64,000 nt of DNA from Rahnella rivi (GCF_019049655.1 NZ_JAFMOX010000060.1:124001-188000); one strand, 5' to 3'; shown: positions 50,553-61,040, numbered from the stretch's first letter. Numbers and translations: made by a program. Notes: generated from the sequence alone by a model not told the origin.

Positions 50553-52694
50553 TCAGGAGTGATGCTGTTCCGGCGAGATCTTGTTATTCAGGCTGGTGAG
50601 CTCAGGTAAATGAGCCACCAGCAATCCGATTTGCTGCAGTACAAGTTGCTCTTTACTGTCTGATTCTGTCGTACGCATCTGAATCCGCGAGGTCAGGTGA
50701 TCAAGTGCGCGCTGTACCCGGTCTGTCTCGGTTGTCATATGATTCAGGGCGCCATCCACGCAGCATGCTGCATCATCCAGTAAGCGCAGGGTTTCGGCAT
50801 CCTGGAGTTTTTCGCGGTGGGCACCCAACGCTGAAATATAACTGAGCATAGTGTGATTGAGGCACAGCAGGCGAAAGGCTGCCTCAAGCGTCGCCGTCTC
50901 ATTGTTTTTCTCCGAGCTCATATTGGAGACAACGGACGCCAGTTCAGCATCGCAGTTATGCGCATCACGTCGCGCAAGGCGATAATCAAGACTGTTGTCC
51001 TTGCCCTGATGATATTGCACCAGAATGGCATCAAGATAACGGCAGTTGGCCTGAAAGGTTTTACTGACTACCCGGTCAATCTGGCGGAATTTCCAGTCAG
51101 GCCAGATAAATGTCACGGCGGCCCAGGCAATGGCGCAGCCAATGAGCGTATCAATAATCCTCGGGATTGCGACTTCAAACCCTTCGCCCAGCAAATTGAA
51201 GCACAGCAAGACCAGCAAGGTGATAAACATGGTGGCCTGGGCGTATTGCACGGTGCGAAACGCGAAGAACAGCAACCCGCTGATTACGATCAGGATCATC
51301 TGACCATCCACTGAGGGAACGAAATACAGAATGGGTATGCCCAGCGCGATACCGGCCAGGGTCCCGATAATCCTCAGCGCTAACCGCCGGCGCGTTGCGC
51401 TGTAGTTAGGCTGGCATACGAACAGACTGGTCAGCAAAATCCAGTAACCGTGATTCAGCCCGCTGACCTGGATAAATACATATCCGACAAACAGCACGAC
51501 GGACATGCGGATTGCATGACGGAATAATACCGATTGCGGCGTGAAGTGACGTGAAATCCGCAGCCAGATATCATCCAGGCCGGTGAGGCGGTCTTCAACA
51601 AACGGGCTTTTCCCGGCCTGATTTTCCGGCAGCGATTGCTCGGATTCAATATTCGCCAGCTGCGCATCGATCGCATGCAGATTGCGCAAAAGGTGGCGCA
51701 ACGCCTGCAACATCTCCCGGTGTTCCCCCTGCGTTTCCAGACGCTTAAGTGCCTCTTCCAGCCGTGCAAATGCGCGTTCAAACTGGCTGTTATGCGTATA
51801 GGGCTGACGATAAAGAATGCACTGAGAAAGCTGTAAACAGCCACGCGCCTGCATACTCATCAGGCGCTGGAAGCGGAACAAAATGTCGCTGTGATGGAAC
51901 TGTTCGCTGAGTTTCAGGTATTTCACGTGAGAGGAACTGGCCCGTTCGTGAATATCCTGTACGACAAAGTAATAGTGCAGGGTGCGTCGCGTTCCTTTCT
52001 GACCCCGGTCGCCTTTAAGCCGGGTCTGCAGCGTATTCTTGGTCTGATTGAGCGTCGCAACCAGCTGACCGTTGGCCATTGCCAGTTCCACCAGTTGCTG
52101 ATTGTTATCTTCCTGATCGGGGTCAAACAACGTTGCCTTGGCTTCCAGATAGGCGGCCAGTTGGGTGAAACAGCGGGAAATCTGGTCCTGAAGCGGGCGG
52201 ATGGGGAAAATTAAATGCCCGGCAAGCGTCAATACGTTGTACCAGATTGCCCCCGCCAGCAGCAGCAAGGGTTGCTGATACCAGATGTGATACATGCTGG
52301 TGCCGAGCATGGTATAAATCGCGATCAGCAACGCGCCGAACGCGATAGTGGCATAACGTTGTCCGAGTGCGCCAAGCAGAATGAATCCGCACGTCGAGAG
52401 CATAAGTCCTGGCGCAAACAGCCACGGATGGGGAAACAGCAACTCTATTGATGCCGAGGCAATGAAAAAGCACACCAGGGTGATCAGCAAATTACGCAGA
52501 CGCCCTGCCAGCCGGTCATCAAGGTCGGCCAGCGCAGCGGCCACCACACCCAGCGTCAGCGGAATAGTCAACGTTGTCTGGCCTAGCCACCACGGCACCG
52601 CAGCAGCACCGGTCAGCGCAATGAAAATCCTGATGTGATAAAGAACATTGCTGTTATAGGCATAACGCCTTAACCCTGGTGCAATAGAGAGCAC
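50553..52694 (-). CDS. yccS: YccS family inner-membrane protein (FUSC-like)
   Basis: 713 residues, slightly shorter than E. coli YccS. Two blocks of transmembrane helices (about 18-165 and 385-510) with cytoplasmic regions after each. The second block contains the FUSC_2-type segment (LLTSLFVCQPNYSATRRRLALRIIGTLAGI). Related to the YhfK/AaeB efflux-pump class, but without proven transport activity. yccF lies 56 bases upstream on the same strand and may share its transcript. Confidence 0.93.
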   Translation of the reverse strand: MLSIAPGLRRYAYNSNVLYHIRIFIALTGAAAVPWWLGQTTLTIPLTLGVVAAALADLDDRLAGRLRNLLITLVCFFIASASIELLFPHPWLFAPGLMLSTCGFILLGALGQRYATIAFGALLIAIYTMLGTSMYHIWYQQPLLLLAGAIWYNVLTLAGHLIFPIRPLQDQISRCFTQLAAYLEAKATLFDPDQEDNNQQLVELAMANGQLVATLNQTKNTLQTRLKGDRGQKGTRRTLHYYFVVQDIHERASSSHVKYLKLSEQFHHSDILFRFQRLMSMQARGCLQLSQCILYRQPYTHNSQFERAFARLEEALKRLETQGEHREMLQALRHLLRNLHAIDAQLANIESEQSLPENQAGKSPFVEDRLTGLDDIWLRISRHFTPQSVLFRHAIRMSVVLFVGYVFIQVSGLNHGYWILLTSLFVCQPNYSATRRRLALRIIGTLAGIALGIPILYFVPSVDGQMILIVISGLLFFAFRTVQYAQATMFITLLVLLCFNLLGEGFEVAIPRIIDTLIGCAIAWAAVTFIWPDWKFRQIDRVVSKTFQANCRYLDAILVQYHQGKDNSLDYRLARRDAHNCDAELASVVSNMSSEKNNETATLEAAFRLLCLNHTMLSYISALGAHREKLQDAETLRLLDDAACCVDGALNHMTTETDRVQRALDHLTSRIQMRTTESDSKEQLVLQQIGLLVAHLPELTSLNNKISPEQHHS

Positions 52695-52750
52695 GAAAAC
52701 CCCACGTTAAACATAATCAGTGATTAAAAAAATTGGCCGAACGAGGTTGC

Positions 52751-53212
52751 TCAGCGATTGCGACGGTCATTAAGTTGGCGCGCAGCATTGGATTCACGCA
52801 TTTGTTTTGCCAGCTCAACGGAAACTACCCGACGGCCCACCGGCCAAAGTGCGATAGCGGCGATTTTAAAATTCGCGATGCCCACTGGAATACCAATAAT
52901 ACTGATACATTGAGCAATCCCCGCCACAATGTGGGAAATACATAACCACCAGCCGAAGAAAATTAGCCAGAAGATATTCAGCAGAGTACCGCCACCGGCA
53001 AGCAGCGCGTTACGTCTCTCAGGATATAAATCATCGACATGTACTGCTTCATTACCGAACGGCAGCAACGACAGACGGGTGATTTCCCAGCATGAACGGG
53101 TCAGAGGCAGGGTGAAAATCAGCACAATACTGACCAGCGTGGCAAACAGCCAGGCGAGAGTGGTGAAAAAGCCACCTAAAACAAAGTTAAGAATATTGAG
53201 CACTGTGCGCAT
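52751..53212 (-). CDS. yccF: YccF family inner-membrane protein
   Basis: 153 residues (148 in E. coli). Two DUF307/YccF domains, each with the GGxxxxxxWxxxG-type pattern (FVLGGFFTTLAWLFATL; TLLNIFWLIFFGWWLCISHI), and about three to four membrane helices. Function not established. It precedes yccS on the same strand. Confidence 0.93.
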   Translation of the reverse strand: MRTVLNILNFVLGGFFTTLAWLFATLVSIVLIFTLPLTRSCWEITRLSLLPFGNEAVHVDDLYPERRNALLAGGGTLLNIFWLIFFGWWLCISHIVAGIAQCISIIGIPVGIANFKIAAIALWPVGRRVVSVELAKQMRESNAARQLNDRRNR

Positions 53213-53418
53213 GTTGGGATCTTCCCGAAGTTATTAAAAATGTTAAAAGATTTCATGTTCACTAAATGGAAACACCTGCTTTATTCTACCTTGTTTCGTG
53301 GGCCGGATCGCCTCTGGTTATCAAAGGTGAACTCCTAAATACTCTTTCGAATCCGAACATGTAAAATAACGCATACTATTTTTCCGTCAGGAATCAAGAA
53401 AAGACACGGTGTGATGAT

Positions 53419-55473
53419 ATGGAATTGAAATCGACCTCTTTCGGGAAACATCTGGCTCAGCACCCTTACAATCGGGTGCGCATGCTTAACGCGGGCGTTG
53501 AAGTCAGCGGCGACAAACATCACTACCTGATCCCTTTCAATCAGCTGATCCAGATCCGCTGCAAACGCGGCATTGTCTGGGGTGAGCTTGAATTCGAGCT
53601 TCCTGAAGAGAAAGTCGTGCGTCTGCATGGCACGGAGTGGCAGGAAACTCAGCGTTTTTATCAGCATTTGCTTAAAGCCTGGCAGAGCTGGAGCGATGAA
53701 ATGAGCGACGTCAGTGCCGGCGTGTTGCACGGGCAGGTGGAAAAAATCGAGCGCATTGAAGAGCAGGACAAATGGTTCAAGCGTGTCGATCTGGCTGATG
53801 TGCAGAAAGACATCGCCGCAGCTTTTGCCGCGATACCGGTTCCGGTTGAGCGCCTGAACGAATTTGAGAACTGCCGTGACGATTATCAAACCTGTCTGCG
53901 CTGGCTCGAGCAGGGTAAACGCAGCGTCGACAGACGAAATCTGGCGTGGACTGATCGGGTGATTGCCGATAATCGTGACTTCTTCGATACCGTCGAAGTG
54001 TCTCCGCTCAATGACAGCCAGTGCCGGGCGGTGGTCAACGGGGAAGATGCTGTGCTGGTGCTGGCAGGTGCGGGCAGCGGCAAAACGTCGGTACTGGTGG
54101 CGCGCGCTGGCTGGCTGTTACGGCGTCAGGAAGCGCAACCGGAGCAAATCCTGCTTCTGGCGTTCGGACGTCAGGCCGCCGATGAAATGAACACCCGTAT
54201 AAAAGAGCGCCTGCATACCGAGGGCATCAAAGCCAAGACTTTCCATGCGCTGGCATTACAGATTATTTCGGAAGGCAGCAAAAAAACGCCGAAAATCAGC
54301 AAACTGGAGACGGATGCCAAAGCGCGCCGCAGTTTACTGATCAAGACCTGGCAGCAGCAATGTGCAGAGAAAAAAGTCCAGGCCAGCGGCTGGCGGCAGT
54401 GGATGACTGATGAGCTTGAATGGACCGTTCCGGAGGGGGATTACTGGAAGAACAAAGCGCTGGCCGAGAGATTGTGCAGCCGTCTTGAACGCTGGCTCGG
54501 CCTGATGCGTATGCATGGCGGCAGCCAGGCAGAGATGATCGACGCGGCCCCTGAAGAGGTAAAAGAAATTTTCCAGAAGCGTATTCGCCTGATGGCACCG
54601 TTTCTGAAAGCCTGGAAAACAGCGCTTAAAGAAGAGGGCGCAGTGGATTTCTCAGGGCTGATTCATCAGGCCGTCAATATTCTGGATAAAGGGCGGTTTG
54701 TCAGCCCGTGGAAACACATTCTGGTGGATGAGTTTCAGGACATTTCGCCACAGCGTGCGCTGCTTCTTTCTGCCCTGCGTAAACTCAACAAGCACACCAG
54801 CCTGTTTGCCGTCGGTGATGACTGGCAGGCCATTTACCGGTTCAGTGGTGCTGAGCTTTCGCTGACTACCGCATTTGCTGAAAACTTCGGTGAAGGCGCG
54901 CAATGTGCGCTCGATACCACCTACCGTTTCAATGATCGTATTGGTGAAATCGCGAATAAATTTGTCCAGCAAAACCCTTATCAGCTGAAAAAACCGTTAA
55001 ACAGCCTGACGAAGGGCAACAAGAAAAATGTCGTTATTCTTCCTGAGGATCAGCTGGAAAAATTACTGGATAAACTCAGCGGGTACGTCACGGCGCAGGA
55101 GCAGATTATGGTGCTGGCGCGTTATCACCATCTGCGTCCGCAAATACTGGAGAAAGCCGCCACGCGCTGGCCGAAACTCAATCTTGAGTTTATGACTATC
55201 CATGCCAGCAAAGGTCAGCAGGCTGATTATGTGATTATCGTCGGGTTGCATGAGGGCAATGATGGATTCCCTGCGCCAGCCCGCGAATCGGTGCTGGAGC
55301 AGGTTTTACTGCCCGAACCTGAGAACTTCATGGACGCGGAAGAGCGGCGTTTACTGTATGTGGCGATGACCCGCGCGAAACATCAGGTCTGGTTGCTGCA
55401 GGATAAAGCGCGTCCTTCGGTGTTTGTTGAGCAGCTTGAAGACATCGGCGTACCGGTGCAGAGAAAGCCCTGA
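53419..55473 (+). CDS. helD: DNA helicase IV HelD (SF1)
   Basis: Superfamily 1 3'-5' DNA helicase of the UvrD/Rep class, linked to the RecF recombination pathway. 684 residues, the E. coli length. An N-terminal DUF/PH-like segment, then Walker A AGAGSGKTS from residue 216, DEXX box LVDEFQDI, GDDWQAIYRFSGA, FMTIHASKGQQADYVII and VAMTRAKHQVWLL helicase motifs in order. Convergent with mgsA across a shared terminator. Confidence 0.97.
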   Translation: MELKSTSFGKHLAQHPYNRVRMLNAGVEVSGDKHHYLIPFNQLIQIRCKRGIVWGELEFELPEEKVVRLHGTEWQETQRFYQHLLKAWQSWSDEMSDVSAGVLHGQVEKIERIEEQDKWFKRVDLADVQKDIAAAFAAIPVPVERLNEFENCRDDYQTCLRWLEQGKRSVDRRNLAWTDRVIADNRDFFDTVEVSPLNDSQCRAVVNGEDAVLVLAGAGSGKTSVLVARAGWLLRRQEAQPEQILLLAFGRQAADEMNTRIKERLHTEGIKAKTFHALALQIISEGSKKTPKISKLETDAKARRSLLIKTWQQQCAEKKVQASGWRQWMTDELEWTVPEGDYWKNKALAERLCSRLERWLGLMRMHGGSQAEMIDAAPEEVKEIFQKRIRLMAPFLKAWKTALKEEGAVDFSGLIHQAVNILDKGRFVSPWKHILVDEFQDISPQRALLLSALRKLNKHTSLFAVGDDWQAIYRFSGAELSLTTAFAENFGEGAQCALDTTYRFNDRIGEIANKFVQQNPYQLKKPLNSLTKGNKKNVVILPEDQLEKLLDKLSGYVTAQEQIMVLARYHHLRPQILEKAATRWPKLNLEFMTIHASKGQQADYVIIVGLHEGNDGFPAPARESVLEQVLLPEPENFMDAEERRLLYVAMTRAKHQVWLLQDKARPSVFVEQLEDIGVPVQRKP

Positions 55474-55476
55474 ACG

Positions 55477-55507
55477 AAAGGCCCGGCGTACTGGCTCCGG
55501 GCCTTTT
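55477..55507. terminator. bidirectional terminator between helD and mgsA
   Basis: Ten-bp stem AAAGGCCCGG / CCGGGCCTTT with a ten-base loop. Confidence 0.85.
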
Positions 55508-55512
55508 ATCCT

Positions 55513-55974
55513 TCATTCTTTCAGGCGTGCCCACAAATAGCGCTGATAGTCAGGAATGGTGATTTCAACTTCCGACTGAAACATCGGCGACTGAATCAGA
55601 AAATCAGCGGTAGAAATGTTCGTCGCCACAGGAATATTCCATACCGTCGCCAGACGCAGCAGCGCCTTCACATCCGGGTCATGCGGAACGGCATTGAGCG
55701 GATCCCACAGGAAAATCAGCATATCAATTTTGCCTTCCGCGATCAGCGCGCCGACCTGCTGATCGCCACCCATCGGACCACTCAGCATACTTTTGACGTT
55801 AATTCCGGTGTTACGCTGAACCAGATTTCCGGTGGTACCCGTGGCATAAAGAATGTGCTTTGAAAGCTCAGCGACGTTTTTATCCACCCATTTCATCAGC
55901 GTATTTTTGCAGTGGTCATGGGCGACCAGCGCAATATGCTTTTGGCTGGCGATCGTGCGGGTTGTGAATTCCAT
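55513..55974 (-). CDS. mgsA: methylglyoxal synthase
   Basis: Converts dihydroxyacetone phosphate to methylglyoxal and phosphate, a bypass that relieves sugar-phosphate stress. 153 residues (152 in E. coli). The phosphate-binding ATGTTG loop, [13 protein letters not shown] and [18 protein letters not shown] catalytic segments are intact. Its toxic product is removed by the glyoxalases, one of which (gloC) is in this window. Confidence 0.97.
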   Translation of the reverse strand: MEFTTRTIASQKHIALVAHDHCKNTLMKWVDKNVAELSKHILYATGTTGNLVQRNTGINVKSMLSGPMGGDQQVGALIAEGKIDMLIFLWDPLNAVPHDPDVKALLRLATVWNIPVATNISTADFLIQSPMFQSEVEITIPDYQRYLWARLKE

Positions 55975-56095
55975 CTAATTCCCTTCAACGCGAAAGTAAA
56001 AGTGGCTCACAGAATACTGAAACTGGGTTTTACTGCATAGCGCGGGGGCAAGAATTTGGCGTTAAGGAAGAAAATGCGTGATGCAGATGACGTTA

Positions 56096-56752
56096 CTACG
56101 CCCGTTCTTGTTTTTCTGGTTGTCTGAACCAGAGCAGAAACTGTTCGATACCCGCATTGGCGGCGAGACGGGTCCAGAGCGGATGAAGATAGGTCATTTC
56201 GATTTGTGAAGGGCGTTCGTGCGTCATTGCCGTTTTTCTGTCTGAATTGTTTTTGGCAAAAGCAGGCACCGCGGCGCGTGCGCCGGAAAGGTTATAGGTC
56301 ATCATCAATTTTTCAGCGTCAGCCAGGCGTTCTGCATTAAACATATTCAGCACATCACGCTGGGTTTTAATCTGACGTCCTTGTTCATTCACCAGCTGGT
56401 AGTTCATCGCGTGGCTAAACTGCGCCATCTCTTTTTCATTACTGAGCGATGGCAGAACAAAGGAGACTGAGCGGTTATCATGTGCGCTGAAGGTCACAAT
56501 AAAGGCCGGAGAGTGATAAAGCTGAGGCGGCTGCGGGCTGGCAGTATGAATATTTTTACTGACCTGAAACAGGATCTGATGCTGTCCGCCGTCAAGTTCG
56601 AGGCTTTCCGCCCCCTTGAGAATGGCGCCTGACATCAGTTTGCCGTCGATCACCAGCACGTCAACGTCTGGGGAAAGTTTGAGTGAGGTCGCCGAAGCTG
56701 ACGCCATCAGGCTGAGACTCGCTAATGCGACCAGCGCATGACAGACTTTCAT
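56096..56752 (-). CDS. yccT: periplasmic DUF2057 protein YccT (CsgI-like)
   Basis: 218 residues (220 in E. coli) with a signal peptide (MKVCHALVALASLSLMASASA). The DUF2057 body begins TSLKLSPDVDVLVIDGK. In E. coli YccT has been reported to restrain curli subunit assembly (CsgI); whether that holds here is unknown, as no csg genes are in the window. The start at 56752 follows GAGGAGA; ten more upstream residues are open but not signal-like. Confidence 0.92.
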   Translation of the reverse strand: MKVCHALVALASLSLMASASATSLKLSPDVDVLVIDGKLMSGAILKGAESLELDGGQHQILFQVSKNIHTASPQPPQLYHSPAFIVTFSAHDNRSVSFVLPSLSNEKEMAQFSHAMNYQLVNEQGRQIKTQRDVLNMFNAERLADAEKLMMTYNLSGARAAVPAFAKNNSDRKTAMTHERPSQIEMTYLHPLWTRLAANAGIEQFLLWFRQPEKQERA

Positions 56753-56943
56753 TCTTCTCTCCTCAAACACAACGTTGTTCATCCTCTATTATTCAGTAAC
56801 GGTGATTGTGTGTCAAAGTTTTACAAAATGTTTTAAATTCACACGGCGCACAACGACGGTCTTCTGGCTTTTTTGTCGGCCAGCCTGCCGGAATAACAAT
56901 GCTGAGTTACACTTAGCTCAGACAGGTCAAAGGAGAAAATCCC

Positions 56944-57354
56944 GTGCAAGATAATGATATTCGCAACATTCTGCAGGATGTGAAAACCATCGCGCTGGTC
57001 GGCGCCAGCGATAATCCGGGTCGTCCTAGTTATGGCGTCATGGCGTACTTACTTTCGCAGGGTTATCAGGTGACGCCTGTCAGCCCAAAACTCGCAGGGC
57101 AAGAGTTGCTGGGGCAGAAGGTGGTCGCCACGCTGGCTGACATTGCGCATCCGGTGGATATGGTCGATGTATTTCGCAATGCTGAAGCCGCTTACGGCGT
57201 CGCGCAGGAAGCGATCGCGATAAAAGCCAAAGTTCTCTGGCTGCAAATCGGCGTCATCAACGAACAGGCTGCAGTTCTGGCGAAAGAAGCCGGGCTGAAA
57301 GTGGTTATGGATCGTTGCCCGAAAATTGAAATCCCGCGACTGGGGATTAAATAA
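56944..57354 (+). CDS. yccU: CoA-binding (Rossmann) protein YccU
   Basis: 136 residues (137 in E. coli). CoA_binding fold with [14 protein letters not shown] near the N-terminus and [27 protein letters not shown] at the end. No proven activity. Single gene, convergent with hspQ across a terminator. GGAGA lies before the start, written GTG in the sequence. Confidence 0.92.
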   Translation: MQDNDIRNILQDVKTIALVGASDNPGRPSYGVMAYLLSQGYQVTPVSPKLAGQELLGQKVVATLADIAHPVDMVDVFRNAEAAYGVAQEAIAIKAKVLWLQIGVINEQAAVLAKEAGLKVVMDRCPKIEIPRLGIK

Positions 57355-57386
57355 ATTTTTTGCGGTAACGCACAAAAAATGGCGTA

Positions 57387-57414
57387 AAAAAACCGGCTGC
57401 AAAGGCCGGTTTTT
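57387..57414. terminator. bidirectional terminator between yccU and hspQ
   Basis: AACCGGC / GCCGGTT stem with A/T runs on both sides. Confidence 0.85.
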
Positions 57415-57434
57415 CACATTTGTAATCGAAGAAA

Positions 57435-57752
57435 TCAGTTACGCAGGCGAGGGGCCTGAAGCTGACTGCGCACCGAGGCAGCTAAATCATCCAGAGACGT
57501 CTGTTCCGGATGCGCCCGTGCCGCTTCGTGATCGATCTGTATTTCGGCCAGATACGTATGGATTGGCTGGCCTTCCTCATCTTCCATCACCACGTGGTAC
57601 CAGGGGGCCGCACGCAGGGTGTCATCAGTGGCAAGTTCAGCGACGTCAGGTTTGTCCAGCGAATACTCCGCATCGACATCGATTACCACACCCAAATAGC
57701 CCAACATTCTGTGGCGGACCTGTTGGCCGATACCAAATTTACTGGCAATCAT
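57435..57752 (-). CDS. hspQ: heat-shock protein HspQ
   Basis: Hemimethylated-DNA-binding-like protein that promotes degradation of mutant DnaA and acts as a Lon specificity enhancer in related bacteria. 105 residues, the E. coli length: [20 protein letters not shown], core [11 protein letters not shown], end [10 protein letters not shown] start at 57752, not at the ATG six bases upstream, because AGGAG abuts that earlier ATG and is correctly spaced only for 57752. Confidence 0.95.
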   Translation of the reverse strand: MIASKFGIGQQVRHRMLGYLGVVIDVDAEYSLDKPDVAELATDDTLRAAPWYHVVMEDEEGQPIHTYLAEIQIDHEAARAHPEQTSLDDLAASVRSQLQAPRLRN

Positions 57753-57842
57753 AGTCATCTCCTGAAATTAGCGTCTTATCTTCTATATGGAGATAAAACG
57801 CGCTGTTTCAAGTTTTGACCACTTAATCCGCTAAAGATTCTC

Positions 57843-57868
57843 CGGTGTGCGCCTGTCAGGGCACACCG
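57843..57868. repeat. hairpin downstream of rlmI
   Basis: CGGTGTGC / GCACACCG, ten-base loop, eight bases beyond the rlmI stop on the minus strand. No T tract, so at best a weak terminator. Confidence 0.4.
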
Positions 57869-57875
57869 TGATCAA

Positions 57876-59069
57876 TCAGTGAGTCACCCGGCAGGCAAAA
57901 CCTTTCAGGTACAGACCTTCCGGATAAGCGCCCGTGACCGGGTGATCGGCCGCCTGTCGGAACTGCTCAACAAACTGAATTTCGCGATGCGCATCCAGCG
58001 CGGCATCGGCCAGGATTTTCTGGAACAGGTCAGTGGGCAGTAAACCGGAGCACGAGAAGCTCAGCAAGATACCGCCCGGACGCAGCAGTTGCAGCGCCAG
58101 CATATTGATATCTTTATAGCCGCGACACGCGCTCGCCAGCTGATTTTTATTCTCTACGAATTTAGGCGGATCCATCACTATCATGTCGAACAGTCTGCCT
58201 TCGGTGCGGTATTTACGCAGCAACTGGAAGACGTCTTCACGCACAAATTCTGCTTTCGACAGATCCAGGTTATTCAGCTCAACGTTCTGACGCGCCACAT
58301 CAAGCGCTGCCTGCGAGGTATCAACGTTAGTGACTTTCGTGCAGCCGCCCATCAGCGCTGACACAGCAAAGGCGCCGGTGTAGGAGAAGCAGTTCAGCAC
58401 TTCACGGCCTGCCGCATAGTGGCGTGCAGCCAGGCGGCTGTCGCGCTGGTCGAGATAGAAACCGGTCTTATGACCTTCTTTGATGTCCACCAGCAGGCTC
58501 ATGCCGTGCTCCTGGATAGGCAGCAGGGCAGGCGGCTCATCGCCAAGCACGTGACCCTGCACCATTTCCATGCCTTCTTTCTTACGCACCGCGACGTCGG
58601 AACGATCCCAGATGGCGCATTCCGGGTAGCAGTGTTGCAGGGCGGCAATCAGCGGTGCACGCTGATATTCAGCCCCGGCAGAAAGTAATTGCAACACCAG
58701 GAAATTCTGGAAGCGGTCAATCGTCACGCCGGGAAGGCCGTCAGACTCACCGGCAATCAGGCGGTAACCGTCAAGCCCGTCGCGTTTGGCGATATAATCA
58801 CGCCAGCTTTGCGCCTGCTGCAGACGGCGGATAAAGAAATCGATGTCGATCTCTTCCTGCGGTTCGAAAGTCCAGACACGGGCGCGGATTTGCGACGACG
58901 GAGAATAAGCGCCGCGCGCGAGCCATTTCCCCTGACTGTCTACAATATCAATAGTGTCGCCGGGGTTGGCTTTACCTTCGATGCGTGAAACCGCACCGGA
59001 AAACACCCACGGATGGCGGCGCAGAAGAGATTTTTCGCGGCCTTTGGCCAGAATTAAACGTGCAGTCAT
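57876..59069 (-). CDS. rlmI: 23S rRNA m5C1962 methyltransferase RlmI
   Basis: SAM-dependent methyltransferase for C1962 of 23S rRNA. 397 residues (396 in E. coli) from [24 protein letters not shown] domain (about 1-75), a central [11 protein letters not shown] region, and the catalytic Rossmann fold with [23 protein letters not shown], and the catalytic Cys in SFSCSGLL. An upstream in-frame ATG (59138) would add 23 residues overlapping the acyP upstream region; rejected on homology. Confidence 0.96.
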   Translation of the reverse strand: MTARLILAKGREKSLLRRHPWVFSGAVSRIEGKANPGDTIDIVDSQGKWLARGAYSPSSQIRARVWTFEPQEEIDIDFFIRRLQQAQSWRDYIAKRDGLDGYRLIAGESDGLPGVTIDRFQNFLVLQLLSAGAEYQRAPLIAALQHCYPECAIWDRSDVAVRKKEGMEMVQGHVLGDEPPALLPIQEHGMSLLVDIKEGHKTGFYLDQRDSRLAARHYAAGREVLNCFSYTGAFAVSALMGGCTKVTNVDTSQAALDVARQNVELNNLDLSKAEFVREDVFQLLRKYRTEGRLFDMIVMDPPKFVENKNQLASACRGYKDINMLALQLLRPGGILLSFSCSGLLPTDLFQKILADAALDAHREIQFVEQFRQAADHPVTGAYPEGLYLKGFACRVTH

Positions 59070-59167
59070 AAAATTAGGTTCTGTCGGTTCGGAGACAAAA
59101 AAGAGCGACATTGTCCGGTCATGCAGGTGAAATTGCAACGAACCATACCGCTAACGGAGAGATAATT

Positions 59168-59446
59168 ATGTCAACAGTCAGTATAGCCGCCTGGGTCTAC
59201 GGCATGGTGCAGGGTGTCGGTTTTCGATTTTCAACACAACATCAGGCCACCGCGCTGGGGCTGACCGGATACGCCAAAAACCTTGATGACGGCAGCGTCG
59301 AAGTGGTGGCGTGCGGGGAGCAGGAAAAGGTGGAACAGCTGTTAGTCTGGCTGAAAGCCGGCGGGCCGACACATGCGCGGGTGGATCGTGTGCTCAGTGA
59401 GCCGACCGCACCCGGCGATTATAAAGAGTTCAAAATCAAATACTGA
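59168..59446 (+). CDS. acyP: acylphosphatase
   Basis: Hydrolyses carboxyl-phosphate bonds of acyl phosphates. 92 residues, the E. coli YccX length. The GMVQGVGFR loop holds catalytic Arg20; Asn38 lies in [12 protein letters not shown]. The start at 59168 is preceded by GGAGA; a 19-residue upstream extension is unlike the family. Its stop lies ten bases from the end of the opposed tusE. Confidence 0.95.
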   Translation: MSTVSIAAWVYGMVQGVGFRFSTQHQATALGLTGYAKNLDDGSVEVVACGEQEKVEQLLVWLKAGGPTHARVDRVLSEPTAPGDYKEFKIKY

Positions 59447-59456
59447 GGCGCGGGGG

Positions 59457-59786
59457 TTACAGGCACTTTACCGGTTTAGGCAGGCCCGCGATTTTTGTCG
59501 CCTGTTTGGCCGGGCCTTTGGGGAACAGCCGGAAGAGATAACGGCTGTTGCCTTTCTCTTCGCCATATTTTTGCGCCATGGCTTTGACCAGCATCCGCAC
59601 GGCGGGCGAGGTATTAAACTCCAGGTAAAAATCCCGCACAAAACGCACGACTTCCCAGTGGGCATCTGTCAGCACGATCCCTTCTTCTTCTGCCAGCAGT
59701 GGCGCCATGCCTTCCTGCCAGTCTTTACTGTTTTTCAGGTAACCCTGAGCGTCGGTTTCAATAACCTGACCGTCAAACTCCAGCAT
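59457..59786 (-). CDS. tusE: sulfur relay protein TusE
   Basis: DsrC-like carrier that accepts sulfur from TusBCD and passes it to MnmA for 2-thiolation of tRNA wobble uridine. 109 residues, the same as E. coli; the active Cys is Cys108 in the C-terminal KPVKCL. The [19 protein letters not shown] block is highly conserved. Confidence 0.96.
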   Translation of the reverse strand: MLEFDGQVIETDAQGYLKNSKDWQEGMAPLLAEEEGIVLTDAHWEVVRFVRDFYLEFNTSPAVRMLVKAMAQKYGEEKGNSRYLFRLFPKGPAKQATKIAGLPKPVKCL

Positions 59787-59852
59787 ACAACCTCAAACCT
59801 GTAAAAATGCAGCAGGCAGTTTAGCAAAAAAGGTCTGCCTGAAAAAATAAAA

Positions 59853-59877
59853 AGCCCCGCCGGAAGGCGGGGCTGCA
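59853..59877 (-). terminator. terminator of yccA
   Basis: Nine-bp stem AGCCCCGCC / GGCGGGGCT with a four-base loop; a long T-rich tail on the minus strand. Confidence 0.85.
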
Positions 59878-59908
59878 ATTTACATCGGACGACAACAAAG
59901 AAAAGCAA

Positions 59909-60571
59909 TCAGTTACGGGATGACAGACCCAGAATGCTCAGCAGGCTGACAAACACGTTATACAGCGAGACATACAAACTCACGGTAGCGCGAATGTAAT
60001 TGGTTTCGCCGCCATGAATAATATTACTGGTTTCCCACAAAATCGCGCCTGCGGAGAACAGAATGAACAGGCAGCTGATCGCCAGAGACAGCGCCGGAAT
60101 TTGCAGGAACAGGTTGGCGACAACCGCCACCAGCAGCACCACAAAGCCCGCCATCATCATGCCTGACAGGAACGACATGTCTTTGCGCGTGGTCAGCACG
60201 TAGGCCGAACAGCAGAAGAACACCAGCGCTGTACCGCCCAGGGCAAGCATAATAATGTCACCGGCACCGGCGGCCAGCAGTGAACTTAACAATGGCCCCA
60301 GCGTGTAACCCATAAAGCCGGTCAACGCGAAAGCGGAAAGAATACCTGCCGGGCTGTTAGCCGTGCGGTAGGTCAGGAACATCAGGCCATAAAACCCGAC
60401 GATCGTCAGCAGAAAGCCGGGAGAAGGCAATCTCAGCACCGTACTCGCCGTCGCAGTGATCGCCGAAACGCCGAGAGTCAGGGCTAACAGGAAATAGGTG
60501 TTACGCAATACCCGGTGTGTGCTTAACAACGAGCCTGCGCGCGATGACGAAGAGGCAACGTAACGATCCAT
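59909..60571 (-). CDS. yccA: BAX-inhibitor-1 family membrane protein YccA (FtsH modulator)
   Basis: Seven-helix inner-membrane protein of the UPF0005/BI-1 family. 220 residues (219 in E. coli). In E. coli YccA is a slow FtsH substrate that can inhibit FtsH. The short cytosolic N-terminus ([13 protein letters not shown]) matches the region needed for FtsH attack; the C-terminus ILGLSSRN is typical. It is the last gene in E. coli order before the tRNA-Ser locus. Confidence 0.95.
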   Translation of the reverse strand: MDRYVASSSSRAGSLLSTHRVLRNTYFLLALTLGVSAITATASTVLRLPSPGFLLTIVGFYGLMFLTYRTANSPAGILSAFALTGFMGYTLGPLLSSLLAAGAGDIIMLALGGTALVFFCCSAYVLTTRKDMSFLSGMMMAGFVVLLVAVVANLFLQIPALSLAISCLFILFSAGAILWETSNIIHGGETNYIRATVSLYVSLYNVFVSLLSILGLSSRN

Positions 60572-60790
60572 AATAAAATTCTCACTCTTATAAAAGGATT
60601 GGAGTCGGTGAAAATACAGTCAGATTGGAGTGTAAGTAGTTGCGCCGCGTCATTAAAGACGTTTTACCCTTCTTTACCTGCTCAGGGCGTGCGGGGCGCG
60701 GTTTCCTGACGTCAGAATCACCGAAATGATGCTTAAATCGCCGCTTATGAACAGAATGCCTGTTTTTCAGGCAAACGAACAGAATCAGGC
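60572..60790. other. intergenic region between yccA and the first tRNA-Ser
   Basis: 219 bases holding the yccA promoter region on the minus strand. No ORF or clear hairpin was identified; CTGACGTCAG at about 60707-60716 is a short perfect palindrome of unknown meaning. Confidence 0.35.
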
Positions 60791-60819
60791 TTTACAAGCG
60801 GATCGGCACTGTTTATAGT
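60791..60819 (+). promoter_or_regulatory. promoter of the first tRNA-Ser
   Basis: TTTACA (60791-60796) and TATAGT (60814-60819) with a 17-base spacer, ending 12 bases before the tRNA. Confidence 0.65.
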
Positions 60820-60831
60820 TCGCTTCGTTGC

Positions 60832-60919
60832 GGAGGGGTGGCCGAGCGGCTGAAGGCACCGGTCTTGAAAACCGGCGATGGGAAACCATTCGAGAGTTCG
60901 AATCTCTCCTCCTCCGCCA
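60832..60919 (+). tRNA. serT: tRNA-Ser (anticodon UGA), copy 1
   Basis: 88 bases including an encoded CCA end. Acceptor GGAGGGG pairs with CTCCTCC (one G-T pair), discriminator G. The anticodon stem CCGGT/ACCGG encloses CTTGAAA with TGA at 60866-60868. The long variable arm (GATGGGAAACCATTC) is typical of class II tRNA-Ser. T arm GAGAG-TTCGAAT-CTCTC. Position after yccA is that of E. coli serT. Confidence 0.97.
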
Positions 60920-60934
60920 TAAACAACACAAGAA

Positions 60935-60962
60935 AGCTGCTAAGCAATTAGCGGCTTTTTTT
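60935..60962 (+). terminator. terminator of tRNA-Ser copy 1
   Basis: AGCTGCTAA / TTAGCGGCT stem (one T-G pair), GCAA loop, then a T run. Confidence 0.88.
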
Positions 60963-61040
60963 GTGCCTGTTATTCAGGCTCGCGTCAGGGTATGCGTTTT
61001 AAATGCTCATAAAATCAACAAACTAGGCTGAAAATAATGT